Of a stretch of DNA of 64,000 nt, positions 34,153 through 43,259 are shown one piece after another; positions within the stretch are counted from its first letter, which is position 1, and the number at the start of each line of letters is the position of its first letter. The position numbers and the translations under genes are program-made. The DNA comes from Sphingomonas changbaiensis NBRC 104936 (GTDB taxonomy: Bacteria; Pseudomonadota; Alphaproteobacteria; Sphingomonadales; Sphingomonadaceae), in the NCBI RefSeq assembly GCF_000974765.1, contig NZ_BBWU01000015.1, positions 1 through 64,000 of the forward strand. Direction: 5' to 3'. A model generated the notes under the pieces. The model saw only the letters and a program-made list of their open reading frames with translations, was not told the DNA's origin and searched no databases.

Positions 34153-34541
34153 CATCTGGGGGCGATCCGCCGGCGCGTGTAGAATTGATCCAGCAGGCCG
34201 GGATCGAGCGTGCGGGTCCGGTAATCCTCGAACGAGATGATCGCGGCGCCGCGGTCGCCGAGCGGAATGCGGGCCGTGCCGAACAGGCCGGCCGTCCCGC
34301 CGGTGCCGACGACGGCTCCCACTTCGCCGTGGATGCCGCCCGACGTGCCGCCGCCGAGCGCCGAGTTGAGCGCGGCATCGGCGGCGCGCTCGCTGCTGTT
34401 CGCGAGAATTTCTTCCTTTTCCTCTGGCGAGAGGCGGCGGACCTGGGACGGATCGAACGGTTCCGGGCTCTGTGCCGATGCGGCAGCGCCGAGGCCGATC
34501 GCGGCAAGCGCAAGCGTCGCAAGGAGAAAGGACCGGGTCAC
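34152..34541 (-). CDS. Small secreted protein of unknown function
   Basis: 129 residues from a GTG at 34541, giving a clean signal peptide (VTRSFLLATLALAAIGLGAA, cleavage near ASAQ). The frame is open to 34607, so a longer start is possible. The mature part has a charged helix (VRRLSPEEKEEILANSSERA) and a Gly-rich middle (LGGGTSGGIHGEVGAVVG). The end, GDRGAAIISFEDYRTRTLDP, may be a small beta domain. I do not recognise the family. Its stop shares a base with the tracrRNA terminator. Confidence 0.55.
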   Translation of the reverse strand: MTRSFLLATLALAAIGLGAAASAQSPEPFDPSQVRRLSPEEKEEILANSSERAADAALNSALGGGTSGGIHGEVGAVVGTGGTAGLFGTARIPLGDRGAAIISFEDYRTRTLDPGLLDQFYTRRRIAPR

Positions 34542-34654
34542 GAGCCGAGGCGTGTGCCCCCGAAGATGAAGCTCAGATGAACGGGATTTCCTTTTGTCCG
34601 GCTGCACTTGCGACCCGTTGTCGCGCGTAGCGACCTGGGCTAGGCGAGCCGCCG

Positions 34655-35411
34655 ATGCGTTCGGCGTATTCCAGCTCGTCGGATCTGTATCGTTCTCCCG
34701 CCCGGCGACGCGCCCCGGCGCTTGCGCTCACGCTGGCCGTTCATCTGCTGCTTCTGCTGATGCTGCTGAAGCTGGCGCCGCCGGACTGGGTGCGTCACAA
34801 GCAGGAGCTGGGTCCGATCACGTTCCAGCTTGCGCCGGACGTGCCGAAGGCGGCGCCGCGGCCGCGCACGGTCCGCAAGGCCAGGAGCAGCGGCAAGGCG
34901 CCGGCCAAGGCGGAGGTCCAGCCGCAGACGCAGCTGCCGCCGGTCCCGGTTCCGGCGATGCCATACCTGATCCCCGGTCTCGAGCATTTCGACCTGCGAC
35001 AGGTCCATTCGACGGCACCCGCGGCAGAGCTGGCCGACAAGGGGAGACCAGGGCCAGGACAGCGCGTCGGCATATGGGCCCGGCGAAGGCCCGGGCGGGG
35101 CGCACCTCTATTACGCCGAATGGTATCGGGAGCCGACCAGCGCCGAGCTTTCCTATTATCTGCCGCCCGGCCGCCATATCGGCTGGGGCATGATCGCCTG
35201 CCAGACGGTCGAGCGCTTCCATGTCGACAATTGCCGCACGCTGGGGGACTCGCCGCCGGGATCCGGCCTGGCGCGGGCGATCCGCGAGGCGGCATGGCAG
35301 TTCCTGGTCCGTCCTCCGCGCATCGACGGCAAGCCGATGATCGGCGCGTGGGTGCGCATCCGGATCGACTTTACGGAAGGCGGCGCGGCGGTCAGCTCGT
35401 CACGGCACTGA
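34655..35411 (+). pseudogene. TonB-like periplasmic protein with a frameshift
   Basis: The ATG at 34655 opens a protein with one N-terminal membrane helix (ALALTLAVHLLLLLMLLKLA) and a Pro-rich linker (PQTQLPPVPVPAMPY), the form of an energy-transducer TonB relative. At the GGGG run 35041-35044 the frame shifts: removing one G joins ELADKGDQGQDSASAYGPGE to a conserved C-terminal part (HLYYAEWYREPTSAELSYYL, then PRIDGKPMIGAWVRIRIDF) ending at 35411. The unshifted frame runs on as basic nonsense to 35518. It is either a real mutation or a sequencing error in a G run. Confidence 0.7.
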
Positions 35412-35976
35412 TCCGCCATGCGCGCTGTTCGGCGGTGCATCCGGGGACGTCGTTGCAGCGGCGGAGCGTGACCTTGCCCTTGCGATCGAAGGCGGCGCCC
35501 GATTTGAGCCGGCCATAGGCGACGACCGGCACGTCGACATAGAGCGACCCGGCAGCGCCTTCGATCCGGCCGGGTGCGCCGATCTGTGCGTGGTATTCCG
35601 CATAGGTGCCGAAGCCGGCAGCGAAGGACTCTTCGCTCTTGCCGCTCGCCTTGCCGCTATCGGACCAGAGCGCCCGGGCCTCGGGGTATTTGCCGGCCTC
35701 GATCAGCGCATAATAGGTCTGGACGACCTGCGCTGCGCCTTGGGCGCTGGTCTTGTCGAACGGCGCTTCGGAGACGGGCGTGCGATCGTCCGCGAGGCCG
35801 CCGGGCGTGCCGGGGGCAGGCGGCTCGACGGAGGCCGGGGAAGCGGTTGCTGTGGGCATGGGCGATGCCGCCGGGATCGCTGGACTGGGCAAGGGTGTCG
35901 CTTCGGTCTGGTCGGGTGTCGTGGGTGCGTTGCACGCAGAAAGGATGGCGAGGAGAAGCGGGGCGGCGGGTTTCAT
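35392..35976 (-). CDS. Putative lipoprotein
   Basis: 194 residues from the ATG at 35976. A lipoprotein signal is clear: hydrophobic PAAPLLLAILSAC with lipobox LSAC. A Pro/Ala/Thr-rich linker (ATPLPSPAIPAASPMPTATA) leads to a folded domain with VVQTYYALIEAGKYPEARAL and CNDVPGCTAEQRAWRIS, similar to NTF2-like or SnoaL-like periplasmic domains. The C-terminal 20 bases overlap the convergent TonB-like gene. Function unknown. Confidence 0.7.
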   Translation of the reverse strand: MKPAAPLLLAILSACNAPTTPDQTEATPLPSPAIPAASPMPTATASPASVEPPAPGTPGGLADDRTPVSEAPFDKTSAQGAAQVVQTYYALIEAGKYPEARALWSDSGKASGKSEESFAAGFGTYAEYHAQIGAPGRIEGAAGSLYVDVPVVAYGRLKSGAAFDRKGKVTLRRCNDVPGCTAEQRAWRISAVTS

Positions 35977-36132
35977 CGAACGGGAAACTCGTTGCCTCCG
36001 GTTCGGCTCCGCCCGGCCCGGTGGACGCTTGACTTCCCCCTGCAAACGGCCATCTTGATCGGGCAATGACGACCCATTTTTGCCTTTTGCGCAACGAGTT
36101 GCATGCCGAGAGCAGTACGGCACGCCTCTTTG

Positions 36133-36256
36133 CCCCGGACCGCGCGGCTCGCTGAGCCGGGCGCGGACCGGGGGTGATCGCCGGGCGGGCTGAGGCTCGC
36201 CCCTGCCGCGGCCGGATGCGGCCGCTCTTCCCTGCATCGAAACGAGCGCGGTTTCG
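36133..36256 (+). ncRNA. Structured leader or small RNA: four successive hairpins
   Basis: Four stem-loops follow one another: 36133-36173 (17 bp with an A-A mismatch and a 2-nt bulge, CCCCGGACCGCGC..GCGCGGACCGGGG), 36183-36202 (GGGCGGGC/GCTCGCCC), 36208-36225 (GCGGCC/GGCCGC) and 36238-36256 (CGAAAC/GTTTCG). No protein-like ORF covers them. They end 40 bases before the ATG at 36297. A weak TTGACT lies at 36030. A 5-2-5 palindrome GCAACGAGTTGC is at 36091-36102. The strand is inferred from the downstream genes. Confidence 0.45.
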
Positions 36257-36296
36257 CGCCGCAGCCTTCGTGCGGGGCGCTGGTGATGGAGGCACA

Positions 36297-36509
36297 ATGT
36301 CGGATCGTTTCCTGGTCGAGTTCGAACGCCGGGCAGTGGGTGTCGCGGTGCGCGTGGCGGGCGGGTTTCGCTTCTTCGCATCGGACCCGGATTTCCACAT
36401 GCTGGAAGGCAGCGTCTTCCCGCGCGTGCGGAGCCTGATGGGGCAGGTGACGCGGGCGGGCCGGGCGCGGCAGCGCCGACGCCGCACGCTCAGTCCGCAA
36501 CCAGCCTGA
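36297..36509 (+). CDS. Small protein of unknown function (70 residues)
   Basis: ATG at 36297 with GGAGG 5 bases upstream. The sequence MSDRFLVEFERRAVGVAVRV is beta-strand-like, then RFFASDPDFHMLEGSVFPRV, and a very basic tail GRARQRRRRTLS. It may bind nucleic acid. It is followed after 15 bases by the GreA-type gene, with which it probably forms an operon. No family recognised. Confidence 0.5.
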   Translation: MSDRFLVEFERRAVGVAVRVAGGFRFFASDPDFHMLEGSVFPRVRSLMGQVTRAGRARQRRRRTLSPQPA

Positions 36510-36524
36510 GCCGGGAGGTGCGTG

Positions 36525-36944
36525 ATGCTGGAGAGCGTTGCACTCGCCGCGCATGGCCAGGCGGAACTCTGGGCCGCGCTGCACAAGGACGCGGCGTTCC
36601 ACCTCGCCGCGTGCGAGCGGCACTGCCTGATCGCGCTGGCGCTGTCTGCCGACGACGATGTCGCGGCGCATCTGCTGCTGAAAAAGGTGAAGCTGGCGCG
36701 GATCGTCGCGCGCCGGGCGCTGCCGCCTGACGTTGCCCGGCTCGACAGCAGGGTGGCGTACCGGCTTGGCGGCCAGCAGGCAGGCGAGGTCCGGCTGTGC
36801 CGCCCGCCTGCGGTCGAATGCGGGGGCGTGGACGTTGCCGGCCTGCTCGGCGCCGGGCTGATCGGGCTGGCGGCGGGGCAGTCGGTGCTCTGGCCCGGCA
36901 GCGATGGACGGCTGGCGACACTGGAGGTGCTGAGCGTGCGTTGA
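36525..36944 (+). CDS. GreA/GreB C-terminal or Rnk-like protein
   Basis: 139 residues from the ATG at 36525 (a GTG lies directly before), with GGGAGG upstream. The C-terminal half LPPDVARLDSRVAYRLGGQQ and DVAGLLGAGLIGLAAGQSVL, WPGSDGRLATLEVLSVR fits the FKBP-like fold of GreA/GreB/Rnk that binds RNA polymerase. The N-terminal half is helical but too short and without the acidic tip of GreA, so it is nearer Rnk. Likely a modulator of the polymerase secondary channel. Confidence 0.65.
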   Translation: MLESVALAAHGQAELWAALHKDAAFHLAACERHCLIALALSADDDVAAHLLLKKVKLARIVARRALPPDVARLDSRVAYRLGGQQAGEVRLCRPPAVECGGVDVAGLLGAGLIGLAAGQSVLWPGSDGRLATLEVLSVR

Positions 36945-36951
36945 GAGGGGC

Positions 36952-38325
36952 TTAGGCGGCGGCCTTGCGCCGTTCGGCAAGCTCCTGATTGAGCATTTCC
37001 GCGAGCAGGAACGCGAGCTCCAGGCTCTGCGCCGCGTTCAGGCGCGGGTCGCAATGCGTGTGGTAGCGGTCGGCGAGCGATTGTTCGGTCACGGCCACGG
37101 CGCCGCCGGTGCATTCGGTGACGTTCTGGCCGGTCATCTCGCAATGGATGCCGCCGCCGAAGCTGCCTTCCGCACGGTGGACGGCGAAGAAGCCGCGGAC
37201 CTCGGCCAGGATGCGCTCGAACGGCCGCGTCTTGTAGCCGTTCGCGGCCTTGACGACGTTGCCGTGCATCGGATCGCAGCTCCACACGACCGGATGGCCC
37301 TCACGCTGCACCGCGCGAACAAGCTTCGGCAGGCCGGCTTCGATCCGGTCATAGCCGTAGCGCGTGATCAGCGTGATGCGGCCGGGATCGCGTGTCGGAT
37401 TCAGCGCGTCGAGCAGGCGCAGCAATTCGTCAGGCTCGAGCGTCGGGCCGCACTTGATGCCGATCGGATTGCCGATCCCGCGCATGAACTCGACATGCGC
37501 CGAGCCCTCGAAGCGCGTGCGGTCGCCGATCCAGAGGAAGTGCGCGGACGTGTCGTACCAGTCGCCCGTGAGCGAATCCTGCCGGGTCAGCGCCTGCTCG
37601 TAAGGGAGCAGTAGCGCCTCGTGGCTGGTGTAGAAGGTCGTGCCCTTCAGCTGCGGCACGGTGTCCGGGTTGATGCCGCAGGCAGCCATGAAGTCGAGCG
37701 CTTCGCCGATGCGGTCGGCGAGGTCGGTGTACTTCCTGGTCCAGGGGCTGCGGCCCATGAAATCGTGGGTCCAGCGATGGACCTGGTGCAGGTTCGCATA
37801 GCCGCCGTTCGCGAACGCCCGCAGCAGGTTCTGCGTCGCCGCCGACTGGCTGTACGCCTTCACCATCCGCTGCGGATCGGGTGCGCGCCCCTCCGGCGTG
37901 AAGGCGATGTCGTTGACGTTGTCGCCGCGATAGGATGGAAGCGTGACGCCGTCCTGCTCCTCGGTATCGGACGAGCGCGGCTTGGCGAACTGGCCGGCCA
38001 TGCGGCCGACCTTCACGACCGGCAGCTTCGACGCGAACGTCAGCACGACCGCCATCTGCAGGATCACCCGAAAGGTGTCGCGGATGTTGTTCGGGTGGAA
38101 CTCGGCGAAGCTTTCCGCGCAATCGCCGCCCTGGAGCAGGAAGGCTTTCCCCTCGGCCACTTCGGCGAGGTCGCGCTTCAGGTCGCGCGCTTCGCCGGCA
38201 AAGACGAGCGGGGGATAATGACGCAGCTCCGCCTCGGCCGCCGCGAGGGCGTCCGCATCGGGATAGTTCGGGAGCTGGCGAGCCTCATGAGCGCGCCAGC
38301 TTTCGGGAGTCCATTTCCGCGCCAT
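36952..38325 (-). CDS. aroG: Class II 3-deoxy-7-phosphoheptulonate (DAHP) synthase
   Basis: 457 residues from the ATG at 38325 (AAAGGATC before it). It condenses phosphoenolpyruvate and erythrose 4-phosphate, the first shikimate step. Class II signatures: [62 protein letters not shown] and [10 protein letters not shown] with metal ligands Cys, His, Glu and Asp (HCDPRLN). Length is usual for the plant-like class. Upstream ORF extension to 38958 is not protein-like. Confidence 0.95.
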   Translation of the reverse strand: MARKWTPESWRAHEARQLPNYPDADALAAAEAELRHYPPLVFAGEARDLKRDLAEVAEGKAFLLQGGDCAESFAEFHPNNIRDTFRVILQMAVVLTFASKLPVVKVGRMAGQFAKPRSSDTEEQDGVTLPSYRGDNVNDIAFTPEGRAPDPQRMVKAYSQSAATQNLLRAFANGGYANLHQVHRWTHDFMGRSPWTRKYTDLADRIGEALDFMAACGINPDTVPQLKGTTFYTSHEALLLPYEQALTRQDSLTGDWYDTSAHFLWIGDRTRFEGSAHVEFMRGIGNPIGIKCGPTLEPDELLRLLDALNPTRDPGRITLITRYGYDRIEAGLPKLVRAVQREGHPVVWSCDPMHGNVVKAANGYKTRPFERILAEVRGFFAVHRAEGSFGGGIHCEMTGQNVTECTGGAVAVTEQSLADRYHTHCDPRLNAAQSLELAFLLAEMLNQELAERRKAAA

Positions 38326-38568
38326 GATCCTTTCGCAATTGCGGAAAGGGCCACGGGATTGCAAGCCAAGTCCGGCTATCGCGCTCACCGATTTCGCTTT
38401 CTCGCCCACAACGGGGGAGGGGGGCAGGCGGGCCGGCCGCGGCTCCCGCGCTTCGCGTAATGGGCGCCTCTCCAGACCGACTGGGACACGCAAGCGGGGT
38501 TTCGCTACACGTCCGGAACGGAAGGCCGGCGCATGCGCTTGGCAATGCCGATGAACGGGAGAGTTTCG

Positions 38569-38925
38569 ATGAAAATGCGTATTGCGTTCGGCCTGGCGGC
38601 GGCAGCGACTATGGCTCTGACCGGGGTGCCCGCCGCGGCCCAGGGCGCGAACGAGGATGTGAAGTGCCTGCTGGCCGCCAACCTGTTCGTGAAGGCCGAG
38701 AAGGATCCGACCAAACACCAGATCGCGGTGCTGTCGTCCTATTTCTATCTGGGGCGCGTCGATGGCCGCCTGTCCGGCGCACAGCTGACCGCGGCGATCA
38801 AGGCGCAGGCACCGACGATCACGCCCCAGGCCGCAGGCCCGATCATGACGGCCTGCGCTAAGCGGCTGCAAAGCGCGGCGATGGCGGTGGAGACGATCGG
38901 CAAGTCGCTCACCGGCAAGAAATAG
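38569..38925 (+). CDS. Small secreted protein
   Basis: 118 residues from the ATG at 38569 with GGGAGAG upstream. A signal peptide is clear ([20 protein letters not shown], cleavage near AAAQG). The mature protein is helical and contains two cysteines ([10 protein letters not shown] and MTACAKRL). It resembles short exported proteins widespread in sphingomonads, without known function. The next gene's Fur-type control region begins directly after. Confidence 0.6.
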   Translation: MKMRIAFGLAAAATMALTGVPAAAQGANEDVKCLLAANLFVKAEKDPTKHQIAVLSSYFYLGRVDGRLSGAQLTAAIKAQAPTITPQAAGPIMTACAKRLQSAAMAVETIGKSLTGKK

Positions 38926-38951
38926 CGGCTGCCCGATCGCTGTGATCGGGG

Positions 38952-38976
38952 TTGACACTAATGAGAATGATTAGCA
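38952..38976 (+). promoter_or_regulatory. Fur box overlapping the siderophore receptor promoter
   Basis: TGAGAATGATTAGCA (38962-38976) matches 13 of 15 bases of the TGATAATGATTATCA Fur core. It lies downstream of a TTGACA -35 box (38952-38957), so bound Fur would block RNA polymerase. The receptor ATG is 35 bases further on. Confidence 0.75.
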
Positions 38977-39010
38977 ATAGCGGACCCCAGAGCAAAAAGG
39001 GGTTCGTTGA

Positions 39011-41407
39011 ATGCGTGTGTCTGCGGTCGCTGCGAGCGGCGCTTATCTGGCTTTGGGCTGCATCGGGTTCCTCGCGACCGCACCGGCGTGCGCCGCGGAA
39101 GGGGCCGACGCGACGATGCTGGCCGATGCGGATATGCAGGCGATTGTCGTCACCGGGCAGCAGGGCCGGGACCTCGAAAGCCCCAAGTCGGTCGCGCCTC
39201 TGCTCGACACGCCGCAGACGGTGACCGTCATCAGCGACCAGGTGCTGCGCAAGCAGAATTTGCTGACGTTGCGCGATGCGCTGGCGACGATCCCGGGCAT
39301 CACGTTCGGGGCGGGCGAAGGCGGCGGCGGCTATGGCGACAGCATTAACCTGCGCGGCTTTTCGGCCAACAACGACCTGACCCAGGACGGCGTTCGCGAC
39401 AGTGCGCAGTACAGCCGCACCGATCCGTTCAACCTTCAGCAGATCGAGGTGTTCAACGGCGCCAACTCGGTGTTCAACGGCTCCGGATCCGTCGGCGGCA
39501 CGATCAACCTGATATCGAAGCTGCCCCAGCCCGATGACCTGACGATCGTCCAGGGCAGCGTCGGCAGCGACGATTATTACAGGGGCACCGTCGACGCGAA
39601 CTGGCGCGCAAGCGACCTGATCGCGGTGCGGCTGAACGCAACGATCCATCGCAATCACGTGCCCGGCCGCGATGTGGAACGCTACAAGCGCTGGGGCATT
39701 GCGCCATCGGTGACGCTGGGCATCGGCGGCCCGACCAGCCTGACGCTCGCCTATCTGCACCAGAAGGACGACAATACGCCGATCTATGGCGTTCCCTATT
39801 TCAAGAACCAGCTGAACGACGGCTCGCTGCCGGGGACCAGCCCGACAGACTATTATGGCTATCGCAACCTCGACCGGCAGGACATCACGGTCGACCGGCT
39901 GACGGCGATCTTCCGGCATGATTTCGGCGGCGGTGCGGAGGTGCGCAACCTGACGCGCTGGCAACGGGTCGCCCAGTACAGCCAGACCAGTGCGCCGCAG
40001 GGGACCTTCTGCCTTGCCGAAACCGGGCGGCAGCCGGTCTCCGCCGGTGCCGACGATCCGGTTGGCGCGCCGTGCCCCACGGGGCTCGCGCCGGGCTTCT
40101 GGCAGCCGTCCGGCCCGCGCGGGCTGGTGCGCGACCAGGACAACCAGCTGCTTTACAACCAGACCGACCTGCGCTGGGTAACAGGCGAGAAGGGCGGGGT
40201 GCGGAATACGCTGGTCGCCGGCGCGTCCTTCACCTGGGAGGATTACCGGATCGAGACGGCGTCGCTGCCGCGGCTCGCCGACGGCTCCGCCGCGCCGCTG
40301 CGGATCGAGCGCATCGTCGACCCGGTGACCGTCTATGACGGGCCGATCAATTTCACTGTGACCGCGCACTCGAAAAGCGAGACGCGAAACCGGGCGGTGT
40401 ATCTGTTCGACAATCTCGAGATCGGGAAATTCGAGCTGAACGGTGCCGTGCGGTACGAGCAGAACCGGGCGCAGTTCCGACCGATCCCGCTGCCTTTCTA
40501 CGCGCCGGGCGAGCGGGTGCCGGCCGCGGACGAGCTGGCTGTGCAGCACAGCAATGAGAATCTCTTTTCGTACCGCGTCGGCGCCGTGTTCAAGCCGGTC
40601 GAGACGGTCAGCCTCTACGCCTCATTCGGCAACTCGAAGACGCCCTCCTCAGCAACCGTGCGGCTCGGCTGCACCAGTGGACGGGGCGATACCTTCGTTA
40701 ATTTCTGCGACGTCGCGCCGGAAAAGGCGCGGAATTACGAAATCGGCGTGAAGGCGGACCTGTTCGCCGGCCTGCAAGCGACCGCGGCGCTGTTCCGCAA
40801 CGAACGCACGAACTTCCGCGTGCCTTCCAACGATCCGGCGCTGCCGGCGGGCTTGCAGGTACTCGACGGACGGTCGCGCGTGGACGGCGTCGCGCTGGGC
40901 CTGACCGGCACGATCGCGGAGGGTTGGACGGTGTTCGCCAACTATACCTATCTCGACAGCAAGGTGCTGCAGAGCGTGTCCGACTCCTGCCTTGCCAATC
41001 CCGGCAGGGATTGCAGCAACAGCGCCGCAATTCGCGATCCGCAGCGCGGCGACGAGCTGGTCCAGACGCCGAAGCATTCCGGCAGCCTGTTCACCAGCTA
41101 TCGTTTTCCGTTCGGGCTCGAGCTCGGCTACGGCTTCACCTACCAGGGCAGCTTCGCGCTCAACCAGCGAACGCTGCTGCAGCGGACCCAATACCGGTCG
41201 GACGATTACCTGGTGCACCGGCTGTATGTCGCTTACCCGGTCGTGCCGGGCCTGACGGCGCAGCTGAACGTGCAGAACGTGACCAACGAGCATTATTTCA
41301 CGTCGATCCGCAACAATGTGAACGCCAGTTCGGGCGTGATCACCGGCGGCTGGGCGGCACCGGGCGAGACGCGCTCGGCGGTGTTCAGCCTGATCTATAG
41401 CTTCTAG
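39011..41407 (+). CDS. TonB-dependent siderophore receptor
   Basis: 798 residues from the ATG at 39011. Signal peptide ends near PACAAEG. Plug domain: [60 protein letters not shown] and [20 protein letters not shown]. The barrel includes long loops with two Cys pairs ([10 protein letters not shown] and APCPTG). It ends AVFSLIYSF with a terminal Phe. It takes up ferric siderophores. Fur control and the following PiuC-like and PepSY genes agree with iron uptake. Confidence 0.92.
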   Translation: MRVSAVAASGAYLALGCIGFLATAPACAAEGADATMLADADMQAIVVTGQQGRDLESPKSVAPLLDTPQTVTVISDQVLRKQNLLTLRDALATIPGITFGAGEGGGGYGDSINLRGFSANNDLTQDGVRDSAQYSRTDPFNLQQIEVFNGANSVFNGSGSVGGTINLISKLPQPDDLTIVQGSVGSDDYYRGTVDANWRASDLIAVRLNATIHRNHVPGRDVERYKRWGIAPSVTLGIGGPTSLTLAYLHQKDDNTPIYGVPYFKNQLNDGSLPGTSPTDYYGYRNLDRQDITVDRLTAIFRHDFGGGAEVRNLTRWQRVAQYSQTSAPQGTFCLAETGRQPVSAGADDPVGAPCPTGLAPGFWQPSGPRGLVRDQDNQLLYNQTDLRWVTGEKGGVRNTLVAGASFTWEDYRIETASLPRLADGSAAPLRIERIVDPVTVYDGPINFTVTAHSKSETRNRAVYLFDNLEIGKFELNGAVRYEQNRAQFRPIPLPFYAPGERVPAADELAVQHSNENLFSYRVGAVFKPVETVSLYASFGNSKTPSSATVRLGCTSGRGDTFVNFCDVAPEKARNYEIGVKADLFAGLQATAALFRNERTNFRVPSNDPALPAGLQVLDGRSRVDGVALGLTGTIAEGWTVFANYTYLDSKVLQSVSDSCLANPGRDCSNSAAIRDPQRGDELVQTPKHSGSLFTSYRFPFGLELGYGFTYQGSFALNQRTLLQRTQYRSDDYLVHRLYVAYPVVPGLTAQLNVQNVTNEHYFTSIRNNVNASSGVITGGWAAPGETRSAVFSLIYSF

Positions 41408-41417
41408 GCTGCGGCCC

Positions 41418-42095
41418 ATGATGATCGCGATCCCCGATGTGCTGAACGCCGAACAGGTTGCGCGGGTGCGCGCGATTATTGACGCGGCGGAATGGGTCGA
41501 CGGCAATGTCAGCTCCGGCCGGCAGGCGGCGCTCGCCAAGCGCAACGAGCAACTGCCCGACGACAGCGCCGCTGCGCGTCAGGCAGGCGGGATCGTGCTC
41601 GACGCGCTCGGCCGCACGGCCTTGTTCATTGCCGCTGCGCTGCCCGCCAAGGTGCTGCCGCCGATGTTCAACCGCTATGCCGGCGGCCAGGCGTTCGGCA
41701 CGCACATCGACAATGCGATCCGCATCAAGGGCGATTTCCGGATGCGCGCGGACTTATCGGCGACGCTCTTCCTCGAAGACCCGCAGGCCTATGACGGCGG
41801 CGAGCTGGTGATCGAGGATGCGTTCGGGACGCACAGCGTCAAGCTGCCGGCCGGGCATCTGGTGCTCTATCCGTCGTCCAGCCAGCACCGCGTCGAGCCG
41901 GTCACGCGGGGAGTGCGCACCGCGAGCTTCTTCTGGATCGAAAGCATGGTCCGCGACGATGCCGCGCGGCGCACCCTGTTCGAGCTGGACGGGGCGATCC
42001 AAGCGCTCGGCGCCAGGGTGGGGCAGGGCGATGCCGCGATCGTCCAGCTGACCGGCGTGTATCACAATCTCTTGAGACGGTGGGCAAACAGTTGA
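41418..42095 (+). CDS. piuC: Fe(II)/2-oxoglutarate PKHD-type hydroxylase, PiuC-like
   Basis: 225 residues, ATG at 41418 (a second ATG follows). Metal ligands are H96 and D98 ([10 protein letters not shown]) and H157 ([10 protein letters not shown]), with R167 for 2-oxoglutarate. [20 protein letters not shown] is the PKHD family core. Relatives sit next to siderophore receptors (PiuA/PiuC pair in Pseudomonas). The biochemical substrate is unknown. It starts 10 bases after the receptor stop and overlaps the next gene. Confidence 0.9.
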   Translation: MMIAIPDVLNAEQVARVRAIIDAAEWVDGNVSSGRQAALAKRNEQLPDDSAAARQAGGIVLDALGRTALFIAAALPAKVLPPMFNRYAGGQAFGTHIDNAIRIKGDFRMRADLSATLFLEDPQAYDGGELVIEDAFGTHSVKLPAGHLVLYPSSSQHRVEPVTRGVRTASFFWIESMVRDDAARRTLFELDGAIQALGARVGQGDAAIVQLTGVYHNLLRRWANS

Positions 42096-43144
42096 GCAAG
42101 GTCGAGCTTCGCAACATTTGGTTCAGCGTGCACAAATGGGCCGGACTGCTGCTTGGCCTTCTCATCATCCCGCTGAGCCTGAGCGGATCGGCGCTGGTGT
42201 GGCACGACTGGCTGGACGCGCAGGTCAACCCGCAGCGCTACGCCGTCAGCGGGCCCGCGACGCTGCCGCCCAGCCGCTATGTGGCGGCCGCCCAAGCCGT
42301 GCTGGCGCCGGGCGAGCGGATCGCGTCGCTGCGCTATCCGGAGGGAGGCGAGGGACCTGTCGTGATCGGCGCGGTGTCGGCCAGGGTGGGGCCGCCGCAG
42401 CGGACCAACATCTATTTGGGTGGCGCGACCGCGCGCGTGCTCGACAAGGCCGGATCGAACGAAGGCGCGGTGCGGGTACTGCATCGGCTGCACGGCAGCC
42501 TGCTGGTGCCGGGCATGGGGCGGCAGATCGTCGGCTGGATCGGCGTCGCGATGCTGACCTCGTCCCTGACCGGCCTGTGGCTCTGGTGGCCGCTGACCGG
42601 CAGCGTCCGGCGCGGTTTTCGCTGGAAGCGCCGGCCGCAATTCGATGCCAACCTGCACCACCAGCTGGGCTTCTGGATCTGCATTCCGCTCGCCATGCTG
42701 AGCCTGACCGGCGCCTGGATCAGCTTTCCGGCCTTCTTCGGATCGATTGTCGGCGAAAGGGCGGGGCAGCGCCCGGCGCCGGCGGTGCCGCTCGCCGAAC
42801 CGGTGCAGCGGGTCGACGAGATTGTGCGCGGCGTGGGCGGGCAGCCGATTGCGATCACCTGGCCGACGGACAAGAGCCCGGCTTGGAAAGTGACGCTGGT
42901 GCAGGGCGACGCCGAGGTCGCGGACGCGAGCGGCGCGGTGACGACCCGCGCGCCGCAGCCGGAGACGCTCGCGCGCACAATGCGCCGCTGGCACGACGGC
43001 ACCGGCATGGGCCCGGTGTGGCAGGTCGCAATCTTCCTCGGCGGGCTGATCCCCGCGGTGCTGGCGGTGACCGGCGCGACGATGTGGGTCGGCAGCCGGA
43101 AATGGCGCAAGCGGCCGGTGCGGAAGCTGGCGCCGGCGGAGTAG
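42080..43144 (+). CDS. PepSY-associated membrane protein (iron uptake operon)
   Basis: 354 residues from a GTG at 42080, overlapping the hydroxylase stop by 16 bases. [20 protein letters not shown] is the PepSY-TM start, and [20 protein letters not shown] marks the third transmembrane block; the last helix ends [18 protein letters not shown]-like. Such proteins accompany siderophore receptors and are suspected ferric-siderophore reductases at the inner membrane. Third gene of the Fur-controlled operon. Confidence 0.85.
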   Translation: MGKQLSKVELRNIWFSVHKWAGLLLGLLIIPLSLSGSALVWHDWLDAQVNPQRYAVSGPATLPPSRYVAAAQAVLAPGERIASLRYPEGGEGPVVIGAVSARVGPPQRTNIYLGGATARVLDKAGSNEGAVRVLHRLHGSLLVPGMGRQIVGWIGVAMLTSSLTGLWLWWPLTGSVRRGFRWKRRPQFDANLHHQLGFWICIPLAMLSLTGAWISFPAFFGSIVGERAGQRPAPAVPLAEPVQRVDEIVRGVGGQPIAITWPTDKSPAWKVTLVQGDAEVADASGAVTTRAPQPETLARTMRRWHDGTGMGPVWQVAIFLGGLIPAVLAVTGATMWVGSRKWRKRPVRKLAPAE

Positions 43145-43160
43145 GGCGTTCCTGTCTCTT

Positions 43161-43259
43161 GAGGGAGCTGGGAGAGGGTGGTTGGCCGTGTACCACAGCA
43201 CCCTCTCCCCGCTCAGGCCCGCAGGCCTGAGTCGCCCACTCCCCTGACGGGAGAGGGTT
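43161..43259. repeat. Palindromic repeat element between convergent genes
   Basis: GGGAGAGGGTGG near the left end pairs with CACCCTCTCCCC in the middle, and a nested palindrome CAGGCCCGCAGGCCTG lies between that and GGGAGAGGGTTT. It resembles the elements at 14 and 16845. It fills the whole gap after the PepSY gene and includes the first base of the glutamate dehydrogenase stop. Confidence 0.65.

Noticed and set aside
42080-43144. Ferric reductase or cytochrome b assignment for the PepSY proteins
   Set aside because: Sequence supports only the PepSY-TM family; reductase activity has not been shown by anything visible here.
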